A DNA stretch of 64,000 nt, taken from contig JACRCQ010000039.1 in assembly GCA_016218915.1 (NCBI GenBank), positions 62,001-126,000 on the forward strand, in the 5' to 3' direction. Shown piece after piece: positions 16,549 through 27,301 of this stretch. Position 1 is the first letter of the stretch, and each line of letters starts with the position of its first letter. Source of the stretch: Deltaproteobacteria bacterium (GTDB taxonomy: Bacteria; Myxococcota_A; Polyangia; Polyangiales; Polyangiaceae). The notes under the pieces were generated by a model. That model was given only the letters and a program-made list of their open reading frames with translations, was not told the origin of the DNA and searched no databases. The position numbers and the translations under genes are program-made.

Positions 16549-17979
16549 ATGTTCAAAGACGCTGAGGACCTGCTTCGTCAAATCCGCGAACCGCGCATCA
16601 AGATGGTGGACCTCCGTTTCTGCAACCTGTTCGGAGGATGGCATCACCTGACGCTGCCGGCGTCGCGTGTGGACGAAACGGTGCTCGAGCGGGGCGACGC
16701 ATTCGACGGATCGTCAGTGCCTGGCTACTCCAAGCTCGAGAGCGGAGACCTGGCGCTCAAGCCCGACGTCACCACGGCGTTCGAAGACCCGTTCTTCGAG
16801 CTCCCCACGATCTCGGTGATCTGCAGCATCGTGGAGGCAGGTACGGGCAAACCCTATGCGCGCGACGCGCGCGGCATCTGCATCAAGGCCGAGGAATACC
16901 TGAAGTCCACGGGGTTTGCCACGCACAGCCAGTGGGGCCCGGAGCTCGAGTTCTACGTCTTCGACGACGTCGATCACGGCGGCGAGACCAACTTCGCACA
17001 GTACAAGATCGACTCCGAGGAAGCTGTCTGGAACGCGGGGCGCCCGGACCGCAAGCACCTCGGCTACTCGATTCCGCGCGGCGGTGGATATCATGCATGC
17101 CCGCCGCAGGACCGGCTCGCGCAGCTTCGCGGCGAAGCGGTTGACATCCTCGAGCAGATCGGCGTGCCGATTCGCTACCACCACCACGAGGTGGGCGGCC
17201 CGGGACAATGCGAGATCGAGCCGCTGCTCGGCCCCATGCTCCGCATGGGCGACGCGATCATGCTGATCAAGTACGTGGTGCGCATGGTCGCGGATCGTCG
17301 CGGCAAGACCGCCACGTTCATGCCCAAGCCGCTGTACGGCGAAGCGGGCAGCGGCCTGCACTTCCATCAGCAGCTGTTCAAGGGCACGGAGCCTGTGTTC
17401 TACAATACCGGCGGGTACGCGGGACTGAGCGACGCCGCACTCTGGTACATCGCCGGGCTGCTCGACCATGGCCCTTCGCTGCTCGCCATCACCAATCCTT
17501 CCACCAACAGCTTCAAGCGGCTCGTCCCAGGCTACGAAGCCCCGGTCAACCTGTTCTTCAGCCTCGGCAATCGCTCGGCCGCGATCCGCGTGCCCAAGTA
17601 TGCGACGCAGCCCGACGAGAAACGCTTCGAGTTCCGGCCGCCAGACGCAACCTGCAACGGGTACCTCGCGATGGCTGCGATGCTCATGGCAGGCATCGAC
17701 GGAATGAAGCGGAAGCTCGATCCTGCGACGCTCGGATTCGGACCGATCGATCAGAACATCTTCAAGTGGACCGAAGCGGAGCGCGCCAAGATCCGTCCCC
17801 TGCCCGACTCGCTGGCGGTTGCGTTGCGCGCGCTTGCGAGCGACTTCGAGTACCTGCTCGCAGGCGACGTGTTCCCGCGGGACCTGATCGACGTCTGGAT
17901 TGAGAAGAAGTCGGCTGAGGCGCGCGAGATCCAGTCACGCCCTCACCCGCACGAGTTCTCGATGTACTTTGCGGTGTAG
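16549..17979 (+). CDS. glnA: Type I glutamine synthetase, Phe at the adenylylation position
   Basis: This 476-residue enzyme condenses glutamate and ammonia to glutamine using ATP. The start at ATG 16549 follows GAGGAG (16541-16546). Family signatures are all present: FDGSSVPGY, the metal-binding WGPELEFYVFD, GGPGQCEIE, FMPKPLYGEAGSGLHFHQQL, NRSAAIRVP and FEFRPPDATCNGYLAMAAML. In E. coli GlnA, Tyr397 within NLYDLPPEE is adenylylated. The aligned segment here is DQNIFKWTEAER, with Phe405 in place of Tyr, so control by GlnE-type adenylylation is unlikely. It is a lone gene, convergent with the receiver-domain gene 11 bases downstream. Confidence 0.95.
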   Translation: MFKDAEDLLRQIREPRIKMVDLRFCNLFGGWHHLTLPASRVDETVLERGDAFDGSSVPGYSKLESGDLALKPDVTTAFEDPFFELPTISVICSIVEAGTGKPYARDARGICIKAEEYLKSTGFATHSQWGPELEFYVFDDVDHGGETNFAQYKIDSEEAVWNAGRPDRKHLGYSIPRGGGYHACPPQDRLAQLRGEAVDILEQIGVPIRYHHHEVGGPGQCEIEPLLGPMLRMGDAIMLIKYVVRMVADRRGKTATFMPKPLYGEAGSGLHFHQQLFKGTEPVFYNTGGYAGLSDAALWYIAGLLDHGPSLLAITNPSTNSFKRLVPGYEAPVNLFFSLGNRSAAIRVPKYATQPDEKRFEFRPPDATCNGYLAMAAMLMAGIDGMKRKLDPATLGFGPIDQNIFKWTEAERAKIRPLPDSLAVALRALASDFEYLLAGDVFPRDLIDVWIEKKSAEAREIQSRPHPHEFSMYFAV

Positions 17980-17990
17980 ACCGCTGCGGC

Positions 17991-18452
17991 TCAGCAGTGC
18001 GCCAGGTCGTTGCTGCTGGTTCTCTCCATCGCCATACGAAGCAGCCCGGTCATCTGCCCCGGATTGAACGGCTTCATGATCACCGCGAGGGCTCCTGCAC
18101 ACAGAGCGCGCCCGATGCGGCTTCCTGCATCGGGTGGCGAACACAGCACGACCTTGGCCGCTGGATTGGCGTCCCTGATCCGGGTGACGAGCTGTCGGAT
18201 ATCCAGCGCAGGCTCACTTACATCGACCACAATCACGTCGATTTCTCGGGCGCGGGTGACGAGCTCGTACACCAGGTCGGAGGGGGATTGCGCACCCACG
18301 ACATGGAAGCCCTGCTCCCGCAGCACACGTTGAAGCGAATCGCGGTCGTAGTCGTTCTCCCCGATCACGAGGACACGTCCTGCGGCCTTGGCAATCCCAG
18401 GCCCCTGGTACAAGGGCCGGTGAAGCGGAGCTGTCGGATGAATGCTGCCCAT
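17991..18452 (-). CDS. Stand-alone response-regulator receiver protein
   Basis: This is a 153-residue product from ATG 18452, preceded by GGAGG five bases upstream; the frame also has an in-frame ATG at 18476. Residues about 27-150 form a receiver domain: VLVIGENDYDRDSLQ, the phosphoacceptor strand VIVVDVSEPALD, and the conserved Lys in VIMKPFNPGQ. The usual paired acids after the first strand (DD) are here E-N, so the phosphorylation pocket is slightly degenerate. There is no output domain, so it likely works through a partner protein. It is divergent from the DUF2914-like gene with a 257-base spacer that shows no clear promoter motif. Confidence 0.8.
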   Translation of the reverse strand: MGSIHPTAPLHRPLYQGPGIAKAAGRVLVIGENDYDRDSLQRVLREQGFHVVGAQSPSDLVYELVTRAREIDVIVVDVSEPALDIRQLVTRIRDANPAAKVVLCSPPDAGSRIGRALCAGALAVIMKPFNPGQMTGLLRMAMERTSSNDLAHC

Positions 18453-18709
18453 CTTGACCTCCGGCTTGGACACCATGCAATCGCGATGCCGAGCCTGACG
18501 CTTGCCGCAGACCGCCAAAAGCGTTCGACACATCGCAGCGATGCAGCGGACTTACGCGTGTCGCCCGGCTACGAAAAGGTGACGAATTGTTCATCTTTGG
18601 GATGGAAGGGTAACGGTTCGTTTCAGTTTCGCGATCTCCCCGGCTGCCGGCTGTGTCCTGGATGGCGAAACCGGTTGGCCGCGACTCCGTCCTGCTGCAC
18701 CATCCCGCC

Positions 18710-19258
18710 ATGCATCGCGGCAGAATGTCCCTCGTAGCGGTCCTGGCCATCTGGGCCTCTGCTGCCGTCCTTGCGGGTGCCTGCCGGTCCCGGGATTCGT
18801 CCTCCGCAGATGCAGCTTCCAGCGCGTCCGTGTCGGCTTCCGCCGAACCCGTCGCTTCCGTCAGCGCAAGCGCCTCGTCCGCACCGGTCATCCCCCTGCA
18901 ACTGCTGAAGTTCACCCCCACTTCGCGCATCCGGGGCAAGGAACCGGTGGACGTGCTCGAGGCTGCCGAGCCCGGAACCCGCGTCTGGGCCCACTTCGCG
19001 ATCCGCAACCGGTCCGGCGAGACGCGCAAGATCACGGTCGTGTTCTCGGTCAACGGCGAGAAGCGCACCACGCTGCCCCTGAAGGTCGAGCCTTCCTGGT
19101 CCTTCAGGACCTGGGGGTACAACAGCCTCCGAAAGACCGACACCGAGGGGGAGGTCACCATCGAGGCGACCGACGATCAAGGGGTGGTGCTGGTCACGGC
19201 CAAGGTCCCGATCAAGCCCAAGGCCGTCAAGAAGCCGCTCAAGGGCGACAAGAGCTAA
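18710..19258 (+). CDS. DUF2914-like lipoprotein
   Basis: This 182-residue lipoprotein has a signal sequence MHRGRMSLVAVLAIWASAAV with lipobox LAGAC. A Ser/Ala linker follows, then a single domain (about 70-165). There, RVWAHFAIRNRSGE, VFSVNGEKRTTLPLKVEPSW and SFRTWGYNSL match the DUF2914 pattern of a small beta domain with conserved Trp residues; its function is unknown. A second ATG 15 bases downstream is possible. The Lys-rich C terminus (KPKAVKKPLKGDKS) is notable. The gene ends three bases before a heptamer-repeat hairpin shared with the convergent hsp70 operon. Confidence 0.7.
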   Translation: MHRGRMSLVAVLAIWASAAVLAGACRSRDSSSADAASSASVSASAEPVASVSASASSAPVIPLQLLKFTPTSRIRGKEPVDVLEAAEPGTRVWAHFAIRNRSGETRKITVVFSVNGEKRTTLPLKVEPSWSFRTWGYNSLRKTDTEGEVTIEATDDQGVVLVTAKVPIKPKAVKKPLKGDKS

Positions 19259-19268
19259 AGCTTCCTGA

Positions 19269-19342
19269 GGCTTCAGGCTTCGGGCTGCAGGCTTCAGCAA
19301 GCGCCGGCCTCACGATCATGGTGAAGCCGGGAGCCTGAAGCC
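19269..19342. repeat. Heptamer repeats forming a long inverted repeat
   Basis: The left arm at 19269-19297 is built of 7-base units (CAGGCTT and variants such as CGGGCTG). The right arm at 19323-19342 (GAAGCCGGGAGCCTGAAGCC) is largely its reverse complement, so RNA from either strand could fold over a 25-base loop. Lying between convergent stops, it may act as a two-way terminator. No T-tract is present. Confidence 0.6.
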
Positions 19343-19360
19343 TTGTGACGCTAGTTTACG

Positions 19361-19492
19361 TTTGGCACGGCATGCCGTGCCAAACGCAGCAACGGCGGAT
19401 GCCGTGGCGCTACGGTTGCGAAAGAACGCAGGATCTGTGGGCTTCGCACATCGCCCGTGATCCCCCAATGCACTTCGGGCACGCAGTACTAG
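19361..19492 (-). repeat. Dispersed intergenic element, copy B
   Basis: This is the inverted copy of element A (8589-8703). Read on the minus strand it runs CTAGTACTGCGTGCCCGAAG ... GGGGGATCA ... ACCGTAGCGCCACGGCATC ... GGCACGGCATGCC. Its plus-strand left end is a perfect 24-base palindrome (19361-19384, half-site TTTGGCACGGCA). It ends four bases before the hsp70 stop codon and carries about 15 bases more internal sequence than copy A. Confidence 0.7.
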
Positions 19493-19495
19493 CAA

Positions 19496-22288
19496 CTAGC
19501 CGACCAGCTTGAGCCCGACCGGCAGATCCTCGCCGTAGAACGCGCTTCGATCCGAGTCCTGGAGCTCTGCCAGCTCGCGCACCGCGCGGATCCACTCCGA
19601 AGGCGCGTTGCAGCGCGTGAGCTTCTTCTCCACCTCGCTGCGCACGCTGTCGGACAGGTCCCGGGCGCGATCCCCGGTGACACGCGCGAGCTGGACAGCG
19701 GCCTGGGCTGCGGTCGGGAGCTGCTCCCACTTCTCGCGCAGCAGGTGATCCAGCCACTGCTCGGCAGTGCGGGCAGAAACCACGTGGTGCACGCTCGCAT
19801 AGGCAGGCACGCGCGAGCCGATCCTGCCGAGTGCAGCCCACAGCCGCGGATCGCGATCCGTCCAGGTCCGTTCGAGAATCCAGCCGCCGAGCTGCGCCCG
19901 ACGCTGCGGTGGAAGACGCTCGAGGCACGCGGCCATCTCGAGCATCTCGTCGAGCGCCTCGGCTCGTATCTTCTTCGGCTTCTTCGTGGTGCGCGTCGCA
20001 GGGGCGATCAGCGGATCGATGCCGTCGCGGATCAGGGTCTGCTCCGGCTCGCCCAGCCCCGCTGCCACGCGTCTCCAGGTGATCCAGAAGTGCCGCCAAC
20101 CCCGCGTCTCGCCCGGAAACGAAAGCGCTTCGTCGAACAGCGCGAACATCGCCTTCACGCGCGCTGCGTCGAGCGGATCGCCGAATCCGGGCCGCACGCA
20201 GTAGCCTGCGAGGAGCCAGAACATGCGCTCGTGATCCGCAGACCTCTTGCGCGCCGCATGACCAGCCCAGATCGCATCGAACAGGGCACGCGTGAGCTGG
20301 AGCGTCCATCCCGAACGGTCCCCGAGCAAGCGTTCGAGCTCCCGCAGCAGGTCCTTGACCTCCCTCGGGCTCACGTCCTGTCGCCCTTTTCCAAACACGC
20401 GATCGATGGACTCGATCGATTCCTGGAACGGCTTTCCGCGGGTAGGATCGCCCTTGGAGAGCGGCGGTGCGGGCACCGACGGGTGCATGCTCTCGCGCGG
20501 CGCTGCAGGGGCGTCGTCGCGAAGCTGGAACGCCAGGCCGAACCTGCGTCCTGCCTGCTCATCCACGCACGCCAGGTCGAGCGTGCCGATCGCGGTCAGC
20601 TCCCCTTCGATGCCAACCTTGATCTCCTGGCTCTTGCCCGGAACCACCAGCTCTGCCCCGAGCGTCGCTGCCAGCGGCGGGAGCTGCTCGAAGTGCTCGT
20701 CGTCGATCGCAACCACGTCGCCAGCCGCATGCGAGGCATCATCGGAAGCGAACAGCTCGAAGCGAACAGCGCGTCCCACGACCAACGCAAAGGTGCGTCC
20801 AGTGGCTCGATGGGTCGTGCCTTCCTTGGCTCCGCGCGGAACCACGCACACAGCCTGCGCCTGATCTCCTGAGCCGCGGCCGAGTCCGATGTAGTAGCCG
20901 CGGGCAGCACCGGCTTCGATGCGAGGCCCCAGCCCGTGCAGGGCCAGGCCGAATGCCACGGCCCCTCTGGCTACAGCGAGATCAGGATCCCCGTGCGGCA
21001 GGATCTCGATCGCGGGGCCGCCCCAGGAATCGATCGCTTCAGCGAGGCGCTGCCCGATGCGCTGCGCGCGGAACACGCCGCCGTTGAGCAGCAGCGCCTT
21101 GGGGCTCAGCTCGCCGTCCGCAGCGTGGCGAGCAAAGAACCAGGCGACGTGCCGGGTGATCGCAGCATCTTGCTCGTAGGGAAGGCCGAACCCGATCAAT
21201 GCGCTTCGGACTCTTCGCGGCCGCGCGTCGCGAGGCGCAGACGGGAAGAAGCCGTCCAGCACGAGCCGCTCTGCTTCCTGCCTGTCGATCCGGGTCGAGA
21301 GCGTGCTTCCGATCAGCTTGGAGCCAGGCCCAGCCACGGTCACAGGAACGTCTAGCAGCGCATCATCTCCTGACAGGAGCCGCTCCTTGGCTCTGCGGCA
21401 GGCGAGCACGAGCTGGCCGAACCGCGCCGGGTCCAGACGCGACGGAGGTGCGACCAAACGCGCCTCGCACGCGTGGGCAAGGGCCAGATCCATGTTGTCG
21501 CCGCCAAGCAGCAGATGCTGCCCCACCGCTACGCGCGTGACCTCGAAGCCGCTCTTCTTCGCCTTGGTGCGTGACACGCGGATCAACGACAGGTCCGTGG
21601 TTCCCCCTCCCACGTCGCACACGAGCACGAGCGATCCGGCAGCGTTGTCTCCTTCCTCGTCGATCAGCGCCCGTAGCCCGTCTTTGCCCGCTTGGCGCAT
21701 GTAGTCGTAGAACGCTGCCTGCGGCTCTTCGAGGAGCCGAACCGGCAGGCCGGCCCGACGCGCCGCCTGCAGGGTCAGCTCGCGCGCCGCCTCGTCGAAC
21801 GAAGCCGGCACAGTCAGAATGACTTCCTGCTCAGCGAGCGGATGCGAAGGGAACGCTTGATCCCAGGCGCGTTTGACGTGCGAGAGCACGCGTGCGCTCG
21901 CGTCCACAGGAGAGATGCGCGCCACCGCATCGTCTTCCTCCGACAGCCCCCAGGGAAGGATGGGCGCCAGCCGATCCACGCCGCTGTGGCAAAGCCAGCT
22001 CTTGGCCGAGGCCACGAGACGGCCTGCGACTTCGGCCCCTCGCCTGCGCGCGAGCTGACCTACGACCCAGGGGGCGTCGCCCCACGGATCTTCAGGCGCT
22101 TCTCCTGCCGTAGGCGCGTAGAGCGCGGAGTCGAGCAGTGCGAGTCGATCGACCTCGGTCGGCGTGACCAGCTGCGGAATTGCGAAGACTTCGGGCACAG
22201 CGCCGCGCACGGGCTTGGCCCACGACACCACGGTGTGCGTGGTGCCCAGGTCAATGCCGACGATCCTCTTCGAGGCTCCTCCCGCCAT
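19496..22288 (-). CDS. Hsp70-family protein with long C-terminal extension (930 residues)
   Basis: The N-terminal half is an Hsp70/actin-fold ATPase: phosphate-1 loop GIDLGTTHTVVSWA (10-23), SAKSWLCHSG, the connect-1-like segment VILTVPASFDEAARELTLQA, EEPQAAFYDY, and phosphate-2 VCDVGGGTTDLSLI. It is followed by a beta-rich substrate-binding-like region to about residue 600. About 330 extra helical residues have no DnaK equivalent; these resemble the DUF3731 tails known on paired Hsp70-like proteins. At 930 residues it is much longer than DnaK (about 640). It lies six bases after the other hsp70 gene. No DnaJ or GrpE gene is nearby, so it is probably a specialised chaperone-like ATPase working with its partner. 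Confidence 0.85.
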   Translation of the reverse strand: MAGGASKRIVGIDLGTTHTVVSWAKPVRGAVPEVFAIPQLVTPTEVDRLALLDSALYAPTAGEAPEDPWGDAPWVVGQLARRRGAEVAGRLVASAKSWLCHSGVDRLAPILPWGLSEEDDAVARISPVDASARVLSHVKRAWDQAFPSHPLAEQEVILTVPASFDEAARELTLQAARRAGLPVRLLEEPQAAFYDYMRQAGKDGLRALIDEEGDNAAGSLVLVCDVGGGTTDLSLIRVSRTKAKKSGFEVTRVAVGQHLLLGGDNMDLALAHACEARLVAPPSRLDPARFGQLVLACRRAKERLLSGDDALLDVPVTVAGPGSKLIGSTLSTRIDRQEAERLVLDGFFPSAPRDARPRRVRSALIGFGLPYEQDAAITRHVAWFFARHAADGELSPKALLLNGGVFRAQRIGQRLAEAIDSWGGPAIEILPHGDPDLAVARGAVAFGLALHGLGPRIEAGAARGYYIGLGRGSGDQAQAVCVVPRGAKEGTTHRATGRTFALVVGRAVRFELFASDDASHAAGDVVAIDDEHFEQLPPLAATLGAELVVPGKSQEIKVGIEGELTAIGTLDLACVDEQAGRRFGLAFQLRDDAPAAPRESMHPSVPAPPLSKGDPTRGKPFQESIESIDRVFGKGRQDVSPREVKDLLRELERLLGDRSGWTLQLTRALFDAIWAGHAARKRSADHERMFWLLAGYCVRPGFGDPLDAARVKAMFALFDEALSFPGETRGWRHFWITWRRVAAGLGEPEQTLIRDGIDPLIAPATRTTKKPKKIRAEALDEMLEMAACLERLPPQRRAQLGGWILERTWTDRDPRLWAALGRIGSRVPAYASVHHVVSARTAEQWLDHLLREKWEQLPTAAQAAVQLARVTGDRARDLSDSVRSEVEKKLTRCNAPSEWIRAVRELAELQDSDRSAFYGEDLPVGLKLVG

Positions 22289-22294
22289 CCCAGC

Positions 22295-24111
<1,817 letters not shown>

Positions 24112-24115
<4 letters not shown>

Positions 24116-24672
24116 AGCTCGACCTCTGCAGGCGCCACGACGCTGGCGTCATGGGATTGCATGGCAGCCGGGAGCTTCAGGGAAGACACTCGCCAGCCAC
24201 GGTGCACCAGCTTTCCCTTGAAGGGCCCTGTTCCCTGGACGCTTCCGATCAGCTTGACCTCGGAGGCGTTGAATCCCTCGGCGAGCGTTACTTCCGCTCC
24301 TTCGTCTTCCGAGCGGATCGTGGTCAGCTCGGCGTGCGCTCGCAGCGCCTTGCGACACCCTTCGTGCACGACCCGGGCCGCAGCCCCGACATCTGCGTCG
24401 CTGAACGAGGTGACGTCCTGCTGCAGGAAATCGACCAGTCTCCCTTCGCGCTGCAGGATTGCCAGCAGCTGCAGGGCTGGCGTGGAATCCGGCGGCTTGG
24501 GCAAGGCAGGCCGCTCAGAGGGGGGCGCAGCAGGCAATGGAGCTGGAGTTGATTTTTCCGCCTGCTGCACACGGGCAGCGAAGTGCCCGTCGAACAGGAT
24601 GCGGAAGTAGGTCACCCAGGCAAGCCAGATTCTTGTGAACAGGGGCAAGGGGGTCATCACCTTTTCATTCAT
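24112..24672 (-). CDS. DUF2760-domain protein
   Basis: This is a 186-residue protein. Residues about 1-30 (PLFTRIWLAWVTYFRILFDG) are hydrophobic and could anchor or associate it with the membrane. A Pro/Ala-rich stretch follows. The C-terminal domain is conserved in DUF2760: ALQLLAILQREGRLVDFLQQ, then DVTSFSDADVGAAARVVHEG, and near the end GPFKGKLVHRGWRV. It is the first gene of the three-gene operon with the two Hsp70 proteins, overlapping the second gene by four bases. I infer that it is an adaptor or regulator for the Hsp70 pair; there is no direct evidence. The ATG is at 24672; a second in-frame ATG lies five codons later. Confidence 0.82.
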
Positions 24673-24988
24673 GGCAACGCAGCGGAGTCTTTAGACGCGC
24701 TCCGAGTCCAGGTGCAACCCCTGTGAGTCGAGAGGTCTTCGGCCCCATGCAGAGCCGCGCGAACGGAGTTTTCCATCCGAGCGACAGGACTCTCACGCGG
24801 CGTCGAGCATGGGCGCGTGCGTTTGTTAACGGGCGATCCTCGGGACATAGCGCTGATCGCGACTCGCGTCCCGAAGACGGGTGAGGTATGAGCATTGCAT
24901 CGCGCGCAGCCGCCTTGTGGCTTGTGCGGGCGTTGAGGGCGACTGCGCCCAGCGCTCGTTGCCCATCGAAGCGAAAGGTCTCCGGCCG
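24673..24988. other. Divergent promoter region, no gene
   Basis: These 316 bases separate the DUF2760-hsp70 operon from the protease gene. A 7-base inverted repeat, TCGGGAC at 24840-24846 and GTCCCGA at 24868-24874, lies about 115 bases before the protease ATG and could be an operator. I see no convincing -35/-10 pair, no CIRCE element (which would suggest HrcA control of hsp70) and no coding frame with proper codon bias. Confidence 0.45.
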
Positions 24989-27214
24989 ATGAAACACCGC
25001 ATCACGTTCGCAGCGCTTGGCTTGCTCTCGACCCTGATCGCAGCTCGCACCGCACAGGCGGGCGACTGGCACGATGGCATGCCCGGCCAGCGCCAGGCAG
25101 GACCAGCAGAGCCTGCTTCGCGGGCGTACCTGACGCAGTACCAGGACGCGCTGGCGCTGCGAGGCATCGACCTGGTGGTCGATCGGGCTTCCACGACCCA
25201 CGGATTCTCGACGGTGCGCTATGCGCAGCTGTACTCGGGGCTGCCCGTGTTCGGCAAGGTGGTGGCAGTCCGCTTGGATGACGCGGGACGAGTGACCAAG
25301 GTGATGGTCGAGGTGGCGCGCGATCTGAGCGTGTCGCCGGTACCCACGGTGAGCAAGGCTTCGGCCATTGCCACCGTGGCATCGCTCGGGATGCACGTGC
25401 CAGGGCCGGACACGCAAGCCGAGCTCGGCGTGATGCCGGTGCGAGGCCGACCTGGAATGCTGGTGTGGCGGGTGAACGTCCTGGGCCCGCGCGGGATGTT
25501 CAGGTACGTCATCGACGCGCATGGGGGCGGACTGGTCAACATGGTCAGCCTCGCGATGAACGCGAAGGGCAATGTCTACGACATCAATGCCGAAAAGGGT
25601 CCGGTTGTGCAGCGGGACCTGCCCAATCTCACCACGCTCGATCCGCAGCGTCTCACCGGCCGCGCAGGCACGATCGTGGCCTACGTTTCGGGGGACGTAT
25701 CGGGGCAGGATCCATTCTCGGTCGTGACCGAGCAGAAGGCGGCGCCTGATGCCAACGGCGACTTCCTGTATCAGCCGGCGACCTCGGAGCCCGACTTCAC
25801 GGACTCGTTCGCGGAGGTGAACATCTACTACCACCTCGACAGGATGGACACGTACTTCCGCGACAAGCTGGGGCTCAAGATGGGCTACAGCCTGATGGGC
25901 GTCGCCAACTACGGTCCCAACCAGGACCCGTATGACAACGCGTTCTACACGGAGTGGCAAGGCACGTTCAAGAATGCGATCTTCATCGGACAGGGCTCCT
26001 GGTCCGACTTCGCCTACGACTCCGACGTGTTCCTGCACGAGTTCACGCACTACGTGAACAGCAACGCCGTGGGCTTCAGCAACGGGCCGATCGACTTCGA
26101 CGAGCTCGGCGTGGTGACCATGCCGGGCGCGATCAACGAAGGCTCGGCTGACTACTTCTCCTGCACCGTCAACGACGACCCGATCGTCGGCGAGTCGAGC
26201 CTTGGGCAGTACGCGCGCGATCTCGAGGGACCTTCTGGCAAATGTCCTGCGAACATGAGCGGCGAGTCGCACGAGGACGGCAAGATGATCGGGACTGCGG
26301 GATGGGCGATCCGCGATGCCCTCGGGAAGGACCTGGCTGACCCGATCTTCTGGGGCGGCATCAACATGCTCTACCAGGGAGCATCGTTCGACGATCTCGC
26401 CACGGGCGTGATCAGCATGGCGCAGTCGTACCAGAAGAAGGGGACCCTCACGACCGCGCAGGTCGACCAGGTGAAGGCGGCGTTCGACAAGCGCGGCATG
26501 GTGGGCTGCAGCAGGATCCTCGAGCTCACGACGGCGAAGCCGATCAAGAGCTCGCTGATGGGGCTGAGCTTCGTGGGTGAGCTGTTCGGCGGCTACGGCT
26601 GCTCGCAGATGAAGCAGTTCCTGTCGCTCAGCAGCACCTTCCAGTTCAGGTACACGCCCAAGCCCGAGGACAAAGGCGCGAAGTTCTCCGTCGACCTCGG
26701 CGCCGGCGGAACGCTCAAGTGGGGAATCTTCGTCCGCGCCAACGACTCCGTCATCTTCTCCGGCGGCCAGGGCGAGCAGTTCGCTCCCAGCGTGTTCGAC
26801 TACTCGATCAAGAACATATCGGCCGACAATGGAGCGCTGGTGATCGACGACAAGTCGGATCCGCCCTTTGATCCGTCGGCCACCTACACGATGGTCATTG
26901 GACACCAGAATTGCCCGTCAGGGTCCGCGACCGTATCGGTCGAGGCGCTGACGGCCACCGGGCCAGACGCAGGCCCGGAAGCGGGCCCGGACGCCCCTCT
27001 TCCGGTGGATGCTGGCAAGGACTCGACAGCGCCCAAGCCCGATAGCGGCGTCAAGTCCGATGCCGGGAATCCCCCGCCCATGGCAATCGACGACGGGGTG
27101 GAGGCGGGTGGCGGAGCGTGCAGCTGCCGCACAGCAGGGCGCACTTCGTCGGCCACCGGTGCGCTTTCCCTGCTGGCGATGGCGCTACTTCTGCGCAGGC
27201 GTCGCAGCGCGTAG
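24989..27214 (+). CDS. Secreted thermolysin/fungalysin-like metalloprotease with MYXO-CTERM tail
   Basis: This 741-residue exported protein starts MKHRITFAALGLLSTLIAAR with a signal peptide ending near AQA. Residues about 40-200 are an FTP-type propeptide. The gluzincin active site is HEFTH (350-354), with the third zinc ligand probably Glu384 in NEGSADYF, 30 residues after the HExxH. The region from about 530 to 670 is beta-rich. An Asp/Pro-rich linker follows (about 670-710). The protein ends in ACSCRTAGR, a hydrophobic stretch and RRRRSA. That Cys-containing tail is the MYXO-CTERM sorting signal, processed by a myxosortase to put proteins on the myxobacterial surface. An upstream in-frame start at 24881 would hide the signal peptide, so I chose 24989. 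Confidence 0.9.
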   Translation: MKHRITFAALGLLSTLIAARTAQAGDWHDGMPGQRQAGPAEPASRAYLTQYQDALALRGIDLVVDRASTTHGFSTVRYAQLYSGLPVFGKVVAVRLDDAGRVTKVMVEVARDLSVSPVPTVSKASAIATVASLGMHVPGPDTQAELGVMPVRGRPGMLVWRVNVLGPRGMFRYVIDAHGGGLVNMVSLAMNAKGNVYDINAEKGPVVQRDLPNLTTLDPQRLTGRAGTIVAYVSGDVSGQDPFSVVTEQKAAPDANGDFLYQPATSEPDFTDSFAEVNIYYHLDRMDTYFRDKLGLKMGYSLMGVANYGPNQDPYDNAFYTEWQGTFKNAIFIGQGSWSDFAYDSDVFLHEFTHYVNSNAVGFSNGPIDFDELGVVTMPGAINEGSADYFSCTVNDDPIVGESSLGQYARDLEGPSGKCPANMSGESHEDGKMIGTAGWAIRDALGKDLADPIFWGGINMLYQGASFDDLATGVISMAQSYQKKGTLTTAQVDQVKAAFDKRGMVGCSRILELTTAKPIKSSLMGLSFVGELFGGYGCSQMKQFLSLSSTFQFRYTPKPEDKGAKFSVDLGAGGTLKWGIFVRANDSVIFSGGQGEQFAPSVFDYSIKNISADNGALVIDDKSDPPFDPSATYTMVIGHQNCPSGSATVSVEALTATGPDAGPEAGPDAPLPVDAGKDSTAPKPDSGVKSDAGNPPPMAIDDGVEAGGGACSCRTAGRTSSATGALSLLAMALLLRRRRSA

Positions 27215-27301
27215 TCCCCAGGAAAGAGCCGAGAGCGAAAGCGAGCGAGTAGATCGCCTACGGTTTGCGCGTCAGCCGCTGCGTTGCTATGGGCGGGGAT
27301 G

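Noticed and set aside
19361-19384. Perfect 24-base palindrome as a phage attachment or IS terminal site
   Set aside because: There is no integrase or transposase nearby, and the palindrome is part of a repeat family also seen, in imperfect form, in copy A.
24673-24988. CIRCE or heat-shock operator upstream of the hsp70 operon
   Set aside because: No CIRCE inverted repeat (TTAGCACTC type) is present. The only inverted repeat seen is a 7-base pair nearer the protease.
24665-26905. A 746-codon open frame on the minus strand
   Set aside because: It lies opposite the metalloprotease, which has clear catalytic motifs and a sorting tail. The antisense product is low-complexity and Arg/His/Val-rich.
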